Shown here piece after piece: positions 46,560 through 57,204 of a stretch of 64,000 nucleotides of DNA. Below the pieces are notes generated by a model. That model did not search any database, was not told the DNA's origin, and worked only from the letters and a program-made list of their open reading frames with translations. The stretch's first letter is position 1. Every line of letters begins with the position of its first letter. Location: NCBI GenBank assembly GCA_022410635.1, contig JAJVDF010000194.1, positions 1,094,576 to 1,158,575 of the forward strand, read 5' to 3'. Position numbers and translations under genes: made by a program. Origin of the DNA: Tretioscincus oriximinensis. Its lineage: Eukaryota; Chordata; Lepidosauria; Squamata; Gymnophthalmidae.

Positions 46560-47268
46560 GGTTGCATGCATGTGACGACCTAAAAACTACTACAAAGCTA
46601 TATTCTGGAATATAGCAATAGCGTGCACTTGACAGCTCGTGCCCCCCTGCATGCTTTTGGGGGCTGCTGCTGCCTGGATGGAGGATTGTTGCCATTGCTT
46701 TGCCTCCTCCTCGCCTAAGCCAAACCATTGCCAGTCAGGAACAGTCCCTGNAAGCAGGCAGAATATTCTGCCAAAGCAACAAGCAGAGGCGGAGGCGGCT
46801 GAGTGTATTGCTGGCCCCATCCACATGGAGCCTAGTTCTGGGTCACATCTTGGAACTTTGGCCATCCACATGCCAGTATAGACTATGGCAGGCCCCATTC
46901 GGGGCCTGCCGTAGTCTACACTAGCATGTGGGTGGCAGGCTCCTATTCCAAGGGACATATTGTCTCCCTGTGGATGCAGTCTGTCAGTGCAGTGCTTTTT
47001 GACAGCTGCTGCGTTCCCGCTTGTTTAACCTCTCATGCCTTTTGTTCACANGAGTACGCTCGGTAGAGAATGGGGTTGGCTGCGAGAGGATGGGGTTGGC
47101 CATGAGACGATGGAAGTTCTCCGGAATGTTGCCTGAAAATCCTAGCAATAGTTTATTCTGGGACAAATGGTGTTTATTGTGGGACTGCTGAGAAACACTT
47201 AACACATGTGCCCAAATCTCCCTCATCACGTTCCGATTGAGGCAGAAATGTGCTGTGTGCACATAGCC
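46560..47268. mobile_element. Long Harbinger-like element, interrupted by a hairpin element
   Basis: Starts GTTGCATGCATGTGACGACC after TGA and ends at the complement of GGCTATGTGCACACAGCACA. The right flank is TAT, so the 3-bp duplication is not preserved. The interior carries 'attctggaatatagcaatag', 'gtttattctgggacaaatgg' and 'ccgattgaggcagaaatgtg', all shared with 5022-5705. A family W hairpin element sits inside at about 46814-46980. Confidence 0.55.
46814..46980. repeat. Family W hairpin element nested in the Harbinger-like element
   Basis: Two arms (about 46851-46896 and 46901-46950) are complementary over roughly 45 bp: 'gccatccacatgccagtata' faces 'tacactagcatgtgggtggc', with the loop near 'cattcg'. 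Outer ends 'catccacatggag' and 'ctccctgtggatg' are also inverted. No coding capacity. Decayed relatives are suggested at 10936, 27160 and 49655. Confidence 0.55.
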
Positions 47269-47271
47269 TAT

Positions 47272-48155
47272 ATCTAGCTTTGATTCCTATTAAGTGCAAT
47301 GCCTGATATGAAATAGTCTGTCTGTCTGTCTGGTATGTCAGTCTTTGACAGACATATTAAATTTACATCATCCTTGCCATTAAAGTCTCACTGAATTTTA
47401 TCTCCCTGTCGCCTCTATGTGTGGTGATCGGGCAAGTGGTCACACTCAGTCCCACATGTGCAGGCTTCACCACTAGTATTGAATAAATACAAAAGAGATA
47501 CAGGTTTTAGGATTTAGCAGAGGAGGCTGAATTCAATTTACTTAGTTGCTGTAGGAAAGGGAGCATTTTAAAATTTCTTTTCTTCTGCTGTGATTGTTTT
47601 CAAACATGAAAGTGAGATGGTCAATAATCCATTTGGTGACAGTTTATTCCATTTATTCCCATACCAATTTGTTTATTTCTTCTGAACGATTTTGTCATTT
47701 GTGNAGCTCTGATGTTATCAAGTAAGTAATTAGCTGAGAAGAACTAAGGGACTTACCCTTCCAAACACCCCTGAGCTCAGATCATTGTGAAACCTCAGTA
47801 GTACTGAGTTAACTTTTCTCTGTTGATCAAATTTCTCTGTTAGTGGATACAAGATTCTCTGCAAAACTAAATGGGACTGACTGAACTCCCACAAGCATAG
47901 AACTCTGTAGCAGGAGTTAATTGTGTGAAACAGCAAAATGAACCCAATTCCAGTTGCTAGACGATTTTTGTTTTGGCTTTTCTTGTGTGATTTTTTTTGT
48001 ATATGCAGTGACTACATATATCAATGCAGATTTTAGGTGTCAGGTTAAGCCACAGAGGCTAGAAATAACTTTCCAAAATTAGCAAAAGTGCTGGTTTAGG
48101 TACAGGAGTATTGCATGCTCCCTTGAGCTATAAGGTTGGATGGTTACACACCCTA
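47272..48155. other. No gene; short (CTGT)n array
   Basis: About 880 bp. (CTGT)n at about 47318-47332, otherwise unassigned AT-rich DNA. Confidence 0.45.
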
Positions 48156-48440
48156 TGAACATAAGAATGTAAGAATCCTGCTGAATTGGGACAGGGCCCA
48201 TGTAGTCGAGCATTCTGTCCCATTAATTGCACCTGGGCAGTCTGAAATTTTCACATGTTCTTAACTTTCTGCAAATGATATTTTAGATATACTGCCTGAT
48301 GCTCCATCTCAGAGGTAGTATCAAGAGATCCATCCTAATAGCCACTTTTATCTTTGGGGAACTTGTCTAATCCTCTNTTAAAGCTATTCAGGCTCTTACC
48401 ACCACCTCTTCCAAAGGAAGGTGGCCCTCTGTATGAAAAA
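48156..48440 (-). mobile_element. CR1/L3 3' end, minus strand
   Basis: Begins with the complement of the terminal 'cttatgttc' repeats ('gaacataagaatgtaagaat') and contains 'attgcacctgggcagtctga', 'agctattcaggctcttacca', 'ccacctcttccaaagg'. It is the 3' UTR of a CR1/L3-type LINE. Confidence 0.75.
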
Positions 48441-48449
48441 AATATTTTG

Positions 48450-48511
48450 CGTGGTCCGCTGGATTAGATGGTCCCAGCCCAATTCTGCAGGGCTCCTCTT
48501 ATGTTCTTATG
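48450..48511 (+). mobile_element. CR1 3' tip, plus strand, inverted relative to its neighbours
   Basis: 'gtggtccgctggattagatg', 'cagggctcctcttatgttct', 'tatga': the last 60 bp of a CR1/L3 element in the orientation opposite to the flanking minus-strand LINE pieces. It is either an independent truncated insertion or an inverted fragment. Confidence 0.65.
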
Positions 48512-49480
48512 ATTTATCTTTGCAGAAGCCATGCTGAGTTTCATNCAGCAATACATGCTTCTCTGTGTGTTTAGTAATTTTATCCTAATTATGGTTTCTA
48601 AGGCCCAATCTCCACACCCAATATACTGCACTTACCTTCGGTCCTCCCCACAGAAACTCATGTGCCCAGTGTTCCATGCACTCTAAAGTTATTTGCTGCA
48701 CAGTAGATAGCCTCTGCATATTATTCGATTTAGCAGCCTCCATTTTGTAAAGTCCAAAACAAAAGCTACCTCACAGCTTTAGCTTGCAAATTGTAAAATG
48801 CTCATTGGCTCTTGCCTAGGAGAGACTACCTGGGAATGACATGCAGGCTTGCAAAGAATGCTGGGGCTTGTTGTCAGCAAGTGCAGCAATGATTTCTGGG
48901 GCTTGTGGTGTCATGAAAATTGCCAGGATGTGTCAAGGACAGGGACCTGTGAGTAAGAGGCAAATTGGGGCATACTTGTGATTGTGTTGCCTTGCTTTTN
49001 AAAAAAAATGATTTAAAACTTGTAGTGGGGAAGCAGCCTAATAGTTTACCTGGTACGGATGTTAAACTAATTGGTNTATAATTTTCAGGATCACCCCAGG
49101 ATCCTTTTTTGAAGATTGGAGTTATGCTTGGTATCCTCCAGTCTACTGGAGGGTAGCAAGCAACCCTCAGTGCCTGATCTTAAGGAAAGATTCAATATTT
49201 TGGCTAGATGTTCAGCAATTTCACATCTGAATTCTTTACAAATTCTGAGATGAATGTCATCTGGCCCCAGGGATTTATGAATGTTCAGCAAGGACCACCT
49301 TCCTTGTTGTCACTGTCCAGTTTAATTCCTCTGATACCCTTCCTGAAAAGACTGCCATAATTCTTTTGCAGGTATATACCCACTGTCCTCTTCAGTGAAA
49401 ACTGAGGCAAAAACTGTTCCTCCTGACTTTTGCAAACAAAGGCCTTGATTTTGAAGTTTCTGTTTGATCTAATTAGGAAC
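48512..49480 (-). pseudogene. CR1/L3 ORF2 (RT region), split by a MITE
   Basis: Minus-strand reading from 49480: a linker ending FSLKRTVGIYLQKNYG, then LGPDDIHLRICKE, then LAKILNLSLRSG, then WGDPENY-PISLTSVPGKLL down to 49042. It resumes at 48598 with ETIIRIKLL and then, after a shift, TQHGFCK near 48520. These are the N-terminal RT motifs of CR1/L3 proteins (PDGIHPR, YRPISLTS, LLE-II, QHGFR). Frameshifts and stops are present. The 437-bp gap (48602-49038) is a DNA transposon. Confidence 0.75.
48602..49038. mobile_element. TAA-flanked Harbinger-like MITE inserted in CR1/L3 ORF2
   Basis: 437 bp with inverted ends (GGCCCAATCTCCACAC and the complement of GGCTGCTTCCCCAC) and TAA on each side (48599-48601, 49039-49041). 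Removing the element and one TAA leaves the LINE RT frame uninterrupted across GKLL-ETII, which strongly supports the exact borders. The interior has words such as 'gcagcctccattttgtaaag' and no coding capacity. Confidence 0.75.
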
Positions 49481-50505
49481 ACACTAAAAATAGGCTAACA
49501 GTGAACATTTTATGTGCATTTCATTATAAAGCAAATCACAAAACCAAACAGTACAGCTGTTCTTATCACCACCTCCAGTCTTCTAGTTTATGGTGACAAG
49601 AGTGAGCAGAAATGGCAAATACTCTCAAGTCCTTTCTTAACTAGGTCTTATTTTGGATTATATCCAAGAATAGGAATCTGCCATCCACAAGCTTGTGCAG
49701 ACTACAGTATATCCCACAAACTTCACTAGAATGCAGGCAATGTGTTCTAAATATAGAATCCAGGATGAGGCCTAATGCAGAAAGCGTCTTTTCTTGGTTC
49801 CATAATCATCCTCTATGATTTTTTTTTAAAATCACATGAACGTGATCTAGAAGGATAATAATAACTGCTTAGGGACAGGATATATATGTATAAAGTTTTG
49901 TTAGGCAGTTGTTTCCTAGCATCTGAAGACGTAGGCTGTTCTAGAAAAGCTTAAGCTGCCTACATTTTCTTGTNGGTCTCTAAAAGATTATAAGACCCAC
50001 ATCTAGCCCGCACACTAAATGGGAGCTATAATATATGTCTGGTGAGATGCAGCAAGAAGTAAATGTGGGATCTTTTTTATATTAAACATTGCCTCTTACC
50101 AACTGGAAAACAGAAAAAGCAAGACTGGATCAAGTTCATTTTGGGCTATTAAACTGTGGATTTTTTTTTCTAACTCATAATTGGAAGCAATACAACATTT
50201 ATTTCCAACCTCACACATTTCTCACCATTTAGGGGACAAAAGTTCATCTTTCCTTTTATAGATACTTTCAAAATTGTTTTATATAGGCAGTTTCACCATT
50301 TGATCCAATTTCTCTGAAGAATTATTGGCCCAATTCTGCTGCAGTTGGAATGTTATGTCTAGAAATTCATTGTCTGTGTTTAAAATGTTGAATGAGAGAG
50401 TCATAAATGTGAAAAAGGAAGTTGTTCCCATTGCTGTTTTTTTTTTACCGACTTGCCTGTTTTTCAGTAATGCTCTTTTTTTAACNGATGTATAAGATTT
50501 ATAAG
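49481..50505. other. No gene; weak repeat traces
   Basis: About 1 kb. Possible decayed family W near 49650-49790 ('ccaagaataggaatctgcca') and family X near 49915-49990 ('gcatctgaagacgtaggctg'). No exon recognised. Confidence 0.4.
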
Positions 50506-50584
50506 TACACTGCTCAAAACAATTAAGGGAACACTTTAACATAACAGTGTACACTAAGTGTTCCCTTAATTGTTTTGAGCAGTT
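50506..50584. mobile_element. Palindromic mariner-type MITE, copy 3
   Basis: 79-bp inverted repeat: 'actgctcaaaacaattaagg' at the left and 'ccttaattgttttgagcagt' at the right, with TA at the left flank. The centre differs from copy 2 ('cagtgtacactaag') and resembles copy 1. Confidence 0.75.
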
Positions 50585-51410
50585 TAGATGAAAAGAAAAA
50601 TCATTATGTCAAGGAAGATTGTTTGATTGTACTGTGCGTATAGCCTCGTTGTTCCACCTTTCTTCTAGCTCATGTCAGAATCCATGTTAAAGTGGAGATA
50701 CTTAAANAGTCATAAACAACCCTCAAATGGGAAATAAACACAAAGGGCAAATGAAATAAAATTTCCTCTTTCCATGCAATTAATTTTGGGGAAAAATAAG
50801 ACTACAACTAAAGTTTTTCATTTTTAAATCCAATCCCCTGTTGTTCCCAGGTTGCTTTGCATGCCTTGGAAACCCATGAGTATGTGCAAGAGACGTTTGA
50901 AAACAGTATAACACATCAAAAACTTTGGGACTTTCCCAGTTAACCACTGGTATAGTATGGCAAGAGACCTAGATGCTGGTGTGGTATAAGGGAGACTTTG
51001 CCTTCTGCTAGTATGCACCATCCACAATGGAAGGAGCATGGAACTATTTAGCAGCCCCAAATGGTCACCTGGTACAGATTATCAGTACAAGTTAAATAGC
51101 ATTATAAAGAAACCTGGTTTAACAAAATTCACAGTATAACGAACAAATGTAAGTCCCAGCGGAACACCTGTAAGAGGAATTTTGGTTAAAATGGGTTCCA
51201 TTGCAACAAAATTTCATTAAAACAAACAAGCAGCTTCCATGCCGTTAAAAACAGTGTGTCTAGATTCAGCTTTATACTCTTTCTCTATATTGCCTCAAAC
51301 ACCGTTAGCCCTCTGAAGTTGCACTGTGGGTGAAACATCTTGTTAAGTTCTTCAATTTGCTTGTTCTTACATACCATTAATTGCATACATGTCATTACCA
51401 TTATGTTCTT
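50585..51410. other. No recognised feature
   Basis: About 830 bp without recognised elements. Confidence 0.45.
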
Positions 51411-51659
51411 TAAGGTTGCGCGCACATAGGAAGTCTCGGGCACACATTTTTCAGTAGTTGACCCACTATAAATGGCATTTTTCCCAGAATAAACTATTGC
51501 TCAGATATTCAGGCACAGCAAAGAGATCCATGAGCAATGTTACGGAACTGGGGCACTGGTCACGGAATATAGATGTTTGGTGTGCATGGACACGCGATTG
51601 CTATATTCAAGATTATAGAATTGTAGCGGTTTTTAAGTTATCGTGTGCATTTAACCTTA
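51411..51659. mobile_element. Harbinger-like MITE, intermediate length
   Basis: Ends TAAGGTTGCGCGCACATAGG and the complement of TAAGGTTAAATGCACACGAT. The interior has 'ataaatggcatttttcccag' and 'aataaactattgctcagat', shared with the long elements at 5022 and 46560. An internally deleted derivative of that family is likely. Confidence 0.6.
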
Positions 51660-51767
51660 TTCAGCTACAAATTGATCTTTCTGCTTCACATTAAATGCTA
51701 CCCACCTCATTCTTTTTGTAATCTGCATATCTTAGTACCACTGTATTGCAGTTTCTTTTTGTCTATG

Positions 51768-52444
51768 CCAGGGTTGGGGAAACATTTTTCTACTGGGGAA
51801 CATTTTATTATTTATAATATCATTCAAGGGCCATAGCCCCATCCCCACCCCCTTCTCTGCCCTCGCCTCCTTATCTAGGTTCTGGCACTGCTGGCGTATC
51901 CAGAATGATATGTATTCCTCACCCTCTTAGATGCTACTCAAGTATGAGGCAAAAAGAAGAAGCAACAGAAGCAGGAGGAGTCATTGTCATCATCAAACAA
52001 CTTGCACTGCATCTGTTGGAGTTGTGAGGCATAACTGCTTCTGCTTTATGCCTCACAACTTGAGCAGCAGCCGAAGGGGTTGCAAGGGGCTGTGTCCTGA
52101 TACAGTGGCTTCTGCTTTATGCCTCACAACTACAGTGGTGGCTAAAGACAGCAGAGGTAGTGGAGGCAGCGTGGGCAGCTCATGGCCTCCTTTTCTTCCA
52201 TTGCAGCCATTTCTACCATGTGTGGATGGAGAGGGAGAAGAAGAAGGTACAGTGGCTGAGGCTGGGAGGAGGAATGGCTCCATGAGGGCCCTTGATAGAG
52301 GAAGGGCTCCAGCAGAGGGGCTCCAGGGGGGCGAGCTCCAGAGAGGCAGGCTCCAGGGAGGTGGGCCAGGAACTCTTTGTGGGCCACATCAAAGTCCCTG
52401 ACGAGCCACATGTAACCTATAGGCTGCAGTTTCCCCACCCTTGG
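51768..52444. mobile_element. Non-autonomous hAT-like element
   Basis: Ends CCAGGGTTGGGGAAA and the complement of CCAAGGGTGGGGAAA, as in the common CAGGGGTGGGgAA-type hAT termini of amniotes. The flanks share GTCTATG (51761-51767, 52445-52451), consistent with a slightly decayed 8-bp duplication. The interior is GC-rich with a repeated phrase ('tctgctttatgcctcacaac' twice, near 52038 and 52110) and 'gggccacatcaaagtccctg' near the right end. The open frames here are composition artefacts, not transposase. Confidence 0.65.
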
Positions 52445-52452
52445 GTCTATGT

Positions 52453-53804
52453 AGTTACTTTTATTTTGCTTCTCCCACCAGACATTACTACCTTTTGCAC
52501 TTATGTTTCAGGATCAACAATAAGCAGAAATGGCCTTTATGAAACAAAAAAAAGGAAAAATAGAGCAAATAGATATCTTTGAATAGATTTTTTTTTCTTT
52601 TTCTACCTTTTGCTATGTCCACACAGGTGGGGGTGGGGGGAAATGGGTGAAATCCACAGTCTACAAGTGATTGTGGATTTTGCTGGAAAAAACAGGGGAC
52701 ATTCCTTTATCTGGCGCTACATGGAGCTGGCACAAGGCTGCCAAGAAGAATTCAGAAGACTGAGATACATATGCCCAGACATCTATGATTCTGCTGTCCT
52801 GTTGGCTGGCATCTTCTCGTGCTTGTTGGCTGCTCGCAAGGGTGGGGACAGACAAAAGGGCTCTAGTTTGCAATAGATGATACAGAAATTTCACTACAGA
52901 CAGAAAAGATCCGCAATAGGAGATTCTTAGCATTAACATGTATGCTATTGAAAGAAGATGGTGGAACATCTTNGAAAACCAATCAATTGCTCCATCCAAT
53001 ATAGGCAGGACATACTTGATCATGTGTGGCCTCTGTGAATAATGCTATTGTTGGTTTTTAAATAAGATTCAGACTGGATATGTATGTATGGTTCCATCTT
53101 GCCCTTTTGTTTTGGAAGCAAATATTTTTAGCAAATATTTATATATTTTCCCTCCCAATTTTTAGCTTAAGTAGCGAGAGAGGAAAAAAGGTTTGTCTTA
53201 AGATTGTTCTACTGCATAGTATTTACACCAAGGAAGCCCAAATATATTTGTTTTAGCTTATTCTAATGAACTGTGCAGGAATTTGTCTGCTGGGGAATAA
53301 GTCATCCAGAATTTCTGCCTTAATCACTGGTGTGAAATTTTCATAATGAGTTAAAAGCAGTTGTGATTACCTCTCCGATTTCTCCCTAGCATTAATCTTT
53401 TCCACTTGCTCTGTTTCTGGAAATGGTGTGAAGATGCTCAAGTGGATACAAATTAGTTTTGTTTTCATTTCTGAGAACACTCCTAAATGTGTGATTTTAC
53501 ACTCATTCCTGATATTGCTGATTTAAGTACGGGAAGGTAAAATTATGAATACATTGCCAGTAATGGGAAATAGACATGGAAATATTTTACCTTTCAGTTC
53601 AAACGATGATAGAATTTTATTATTTGTATATGATAAGGATAATTTCCCTGTCAAGAGCATGAAACTTCCCCCCCCCCCCAGCAGATTTCACTTCCATTCT
53701 ATTCTTTTAAAAATATATAAATCAGCAGTTGAGTTCAGCAGCAATTGAGTAACATTTGAACAATCCACAAAACTGGTAAAACATAAGCAAATAGTATGCT
53801 GTAA
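52453..53804. other. No recognised feature
   Basis: About 1.35 kb. The 120-codon minus frame at 52661-53023 and its plus-strand shadow show no known family. A C-run lies at 53670. Confidence 0.45.
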
Positions 53805-54140
53805 AATTCAAATAGCTAGTTGTGTTAGTCTGGTTAGGCTGACCAGATGACCTCTTTGGGGGGGCAGGTAGAAATCCGGTTTTGGAGTGCCTCACAGTTT
53901 TTGCTGAGGAAATTCTTTTTCAAAAAAAGTTTTTTTTCCCCCCAAATTTTTTTTTACATTTTTCCCCCTCAGGAAAAACCGGGAGGCACCACAAAACCGG
54001 GTTTTCACCCCCCCCCCCGCCCCAAAAAGGGGTAATCTGGTGAGCCTACTCTGGGTCCACAATATCTTGCAAGGATGGTTCATAGCACCTCAGAGTCTAA
54101 GGTATCATCTATAAAGTTTTGTGCTTTTATACCATAAAAT
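53805..54140. repeat. Family X copy split by a palindromic MITE
   Basis: The left piece 'aaatagctagttgtgttagt' and the right piece 'catagcacctcagagtctaa' belong to a family X-like repeat. The middle (53835-54048) is a foldback element. Confidence 0.45.
53835..54048. mobile_element. Palindromic foldback MITE
   Basis: 214 bp with inverted ends TAGGCTGACCAGATGACC and the complement of TAGGCTCACCAGATTACC. Inside them are paired tracts: 'tttggggggg' against 'ccccccccccgcccc', 'aaatccggtttt' against 'aaaaccgggttt', and 'gagtgcctcac' against 'gggaggcacc'. This resembles hairpin elements with '(t)gaccagatg' ends that are common in sauropsids. Target duplication unclear. Confidence 0.6.
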
Positions 54141-54649
54141 TAAGCTTTTGTTCACACATAATTGTGATGAAACAGCTGTGATTGTGCAGGAAAGCTTCAA
54201 CATTGTAGGTTTTTATCCTTGCAGTTTCCTGCCGAATGGTACGAGGTTCCATAGGTTTGTCTCACTTTTTGCCTTCAGACCCCCTGTATTTCCTGGCTGA
54301 AAGCAAAGAAGAAAGGCTAGGGAACCACAGTTTCTTTTTAATTAAAAGCCAGCCTCAAATTGCAGGGCACTTGAAGCAAAACTATTTTTCTTAAAATGGA
54401 GCACAGTAAAAAGAGCCAGTAACAGTAGAGAAACAGCATTTCCTTGGAGCTTCCCTCTGCTAAAGCCTCTTGAGATTTGTAATGAAATATATGCGGTTTA
54501 TTTTCCATTCCAATACAAATCCAGGGGTAAGAAAGAAGCATCTAGACTCACAACTACAAGAATGTAGGTGTTTTATTCTATGAGAATGAGAAATAACATG
54601 ACAATAGACAGTCATGTGGGTTCACCCTAACATGAAAAATGAAGACAAC
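54141..54649. other. No recognised feature
   Basis: About 510 bp of unassigned AT-rich DNA. Confidence 0.4.
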
Positions 54650-54846
54650 ATGAGAAGAAGAGGAGGAGAACTGGGTTTTTATACCCTGCTTTTCTCACTT
54701 GAAGGGACTCAAAGTGGCTTACAAGGGCATTTTGCCCAAAGGCTTATATTCTATCTTCCCCAACATGCTGTGGTGGTTCCCATTTATCTAGTTGCAGTCT
54801 GTTGCAATTTCTTGCAATTCATGCTTTCGAATAGCTGGGTTGGCTA
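54650..54846 (-). mobile_element. SINE-A, lacking its tRNA head
   Basis: Minus-strand tail and body ('gaactgggtttttataccct', 'gcttacaagggcattttgcc', 'tgcagtctgttgcaatttct', 'cgaatagctgggttggcta'), ending before the tRNA-like part. A 5'-truncated copy. Confidence 0.75.
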
Positions 54847-55817
54847 TATATAAAGAAAATGTTGAAAATAAATACTTTTGTTAAGTTTAGGTATGTACTG
54901 GGTTGCTTTGAGTGCCCTCTGATCACTGGCAAATGAAAACACATAAAATGTCATCTGCTATTATAATTTTCTTCCCTTTTCTAATATTTTTGTTCCCTTT
55001 TTTNTTGGACCTTGAGCAATCAAAAGAGACACCTTTTAGATTCCTTAGAAACTAACTCTGTTCAATTATACACAGGGTTAATTTTCCTTCTCACAAGCAT
55101 GCTGTAAACCTTGGATTAGCACACCTGCTGTTTGTTTGTGGCTGGGAAAGGACAGGAAGCCACCATGAGCCTTTTGTTGTATGGAAAAAAGCAGAGAAAG
55201 CAAGGGAGAGAATTGCAGATCTTGCTGTTTGTCCTCTCTTCTGCAAGGGAAAAGACGAAGGGCTGTTTCATGCTATAATCGAAAGTTTTCTGCATGTTTG
55301 TGAGAAACAGTCACCAGGGGGGGAAACAGAAAATTTTGTATGAGAACTTTGTGTGTAAGTGAACAAGTTCTATCTAAGCTTAGAGTGTTTCTTTTTTAAG
55401 CTTAAAATATAGACTGAACAATTAGACTTGCTTCCAGAAATTGTGCCACCTACCTTTTTCTTGTTCCTATGGTGCTATAATTTTAAAGATCTGTTTGTTA
55501 GATTTTTTTGGATTCAGACTCCCTCCATATGACNGGTGAAACCAGCAATCCAAAAGCTATTGCAGATTTCACTGGGGTCATACCTACCTTTAGATTTTGC
55601 ATGGAGGTGGTGAGAGGCTGGTAAGAGAAAGCCAGAGAATGATACCATGTATGCTGTGATTTTGCATTCCAGCTGGCTGTCGCCTTCTCATGGTATTAGT
55701 CTTACTGCGATGGCACAATGGCTAATTCTGTTTGCATTGCAACATTTTTCTGGATAAATTACAAATCCTGGCAAAAACACCATTTAGTCATATGGCTAAA
55801 GGATCATGAAATTGAAA
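54847..55817. other. No recognised feature
   Basis: About 970 bp. No exon, RNA gene or known repeat seen. Confidence 0.45.
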
Positions 55818-56098
55818 TAAGAACATAAGAACATAAGAAGAGCCATACTGGATAAGGCCACAGCCAATCAAGTCCAGCATTCTGTGTCACACAGAGGCCC
55901 ACCAGATGCACCTGGGCAGTCCGAATAGAGGAAAGCAAAATATGCACCTGTTGATGACTCCCTACAAATGGTATCTCAGGAGTCCTGCCTGTTACTCCAT
56001 CCCGGAGGCAACATCCAGACATCCATCCTAGTATCCATTACCCTAGTATACCCTTGGTGTCCATAAACCTGTCTAGTCCTGTCTTGAAACTATCCATA
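55818..56098 (-). mobile_element. CR1/L3 3' end, minus strand
   Basis: Starts with 'gaacataagaacataagaag', the complement of the terminal repeat, then 'tactggataaggccacagcc', 'aagtccagcattctgtgtca', 'caccagatgcacctgggcag', 'ccggaggcaacatccagaca'. It is colinear with the 3' UTR at 20390-20667 and very similar to it, so both belong to the same subfamily. Confidence 0.85.
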
Positions 56099-56929
56099 TT
56101 TAATATGACAAAATATTTCAGTAAAACCCAGGCAAGAAAACGTTGTATAGCTATTTCTTGAGATCGAGTAATGCTAAATGTGAAATTTTGAAGCTCTGTC
56201 GGGATAAAGTCTTAGTGGCGTTATGGCATGCCACTGGCAAATTAGATAACTTTGTACATGCTTTTTTGTTATTGAAAAGTTCATATCCAAATTGAGTTAA
56301 TAGAGTTATGCACAAATGAAAATTGTGTGTTGAATTCAACACCTGTTTGTTCAACTTAACAGCAAACCACTGACCAAACAGGTTTTTNATTGAAACAGTC
56401 CTTTACGAGGATAAACACACAACTAATAACTACAAGGCTTTGATTATTTTTCAAATATTTGTATTCAAGGGACCCCAATGGCCATTGGGTGTAGTGCTAT
56501 ATAAATGTGCAACAAATTTGTGAAATGCTCTTAGATAAGGTTGCCACCAAAAAGCCAGGACAGGAGAGTGGATATGTAAAAGAGTAAATTTCAGTAGATT
56601 GCAGGCATTCTAAATAGCAACTGATAAAAAACTGATCTTTCATATCCTATGGCANCCCTATTTTAGTCTATGACACATTATAGCCTGTAATTAAGAAATA
56701 CACTAAAAAGAATTTTTGAGAACTGGATTGCAAGAGAAGTGGGAATGTCACAATCCTGTCTTTGTTGTCCTTTGAATGCCACAGAGCAGCTTTGGTTCTG
56801 TTAATGGACCATGCATACACCCCATATTCATCCCAGCGAATGGTGTGTAATGTCCAGCTTGCCTGTTAAACAATGAAAGCCTTGATCTGTTGTCTGTCCA
56901 AAAAAGTGGTCTTCTGTAGTGACAAATTG
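56099..56929. other. No recognised feature
   Basis: About 830 bp, AT-rich, unassigned. Confidence 0.45.
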
Positions 56930-57198
56930 CTGAGTCACTAAGGAGATGGTCTTTCATCTGAGAGATTGGGGTTTGAAGCACTGTGTCGGACGTGGGGAGG
57001 AGTGAGCGCCTTCTACTAGNCTGCAGTTCTAGCCAACTCAGCTGTTCAAAAGAAACACAAATTTGTAATCTGCATTTCATTTAATGAATATCATCATTAA
57101 CTTGGTGAGAAAGATAGAATAAAATGTAAGCCTTTGGGTGAAAATTAATCCTGTAAACCATTCTGGAAAAGAGCNGGGTATAAAAACTCGATTCTTCA
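56930..57198 (+). mobile_element. SINE-A, plus strand, diverged
   Basis: tRNA-like head 'ctgagtcactaaggagatgg' and 'gggtttgaagcactgtgtcg', body 'ccttctactagnctgcagtt' and 'ttggtgagaaagatagaat', tail side 'gagcngggtataaaaactcg'. More diverged than the other copies and missing some body sequence. Confidence 0.65.
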
Positions 57199-57204
57199 AT
57201 TATA

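Noticed and set aside
51931..52438. 156-codon plus frame and overlapping minus frames
   Set aside because: They lie inside a hAT-like element with internal repeats, and both strands are open together. No family likeness.
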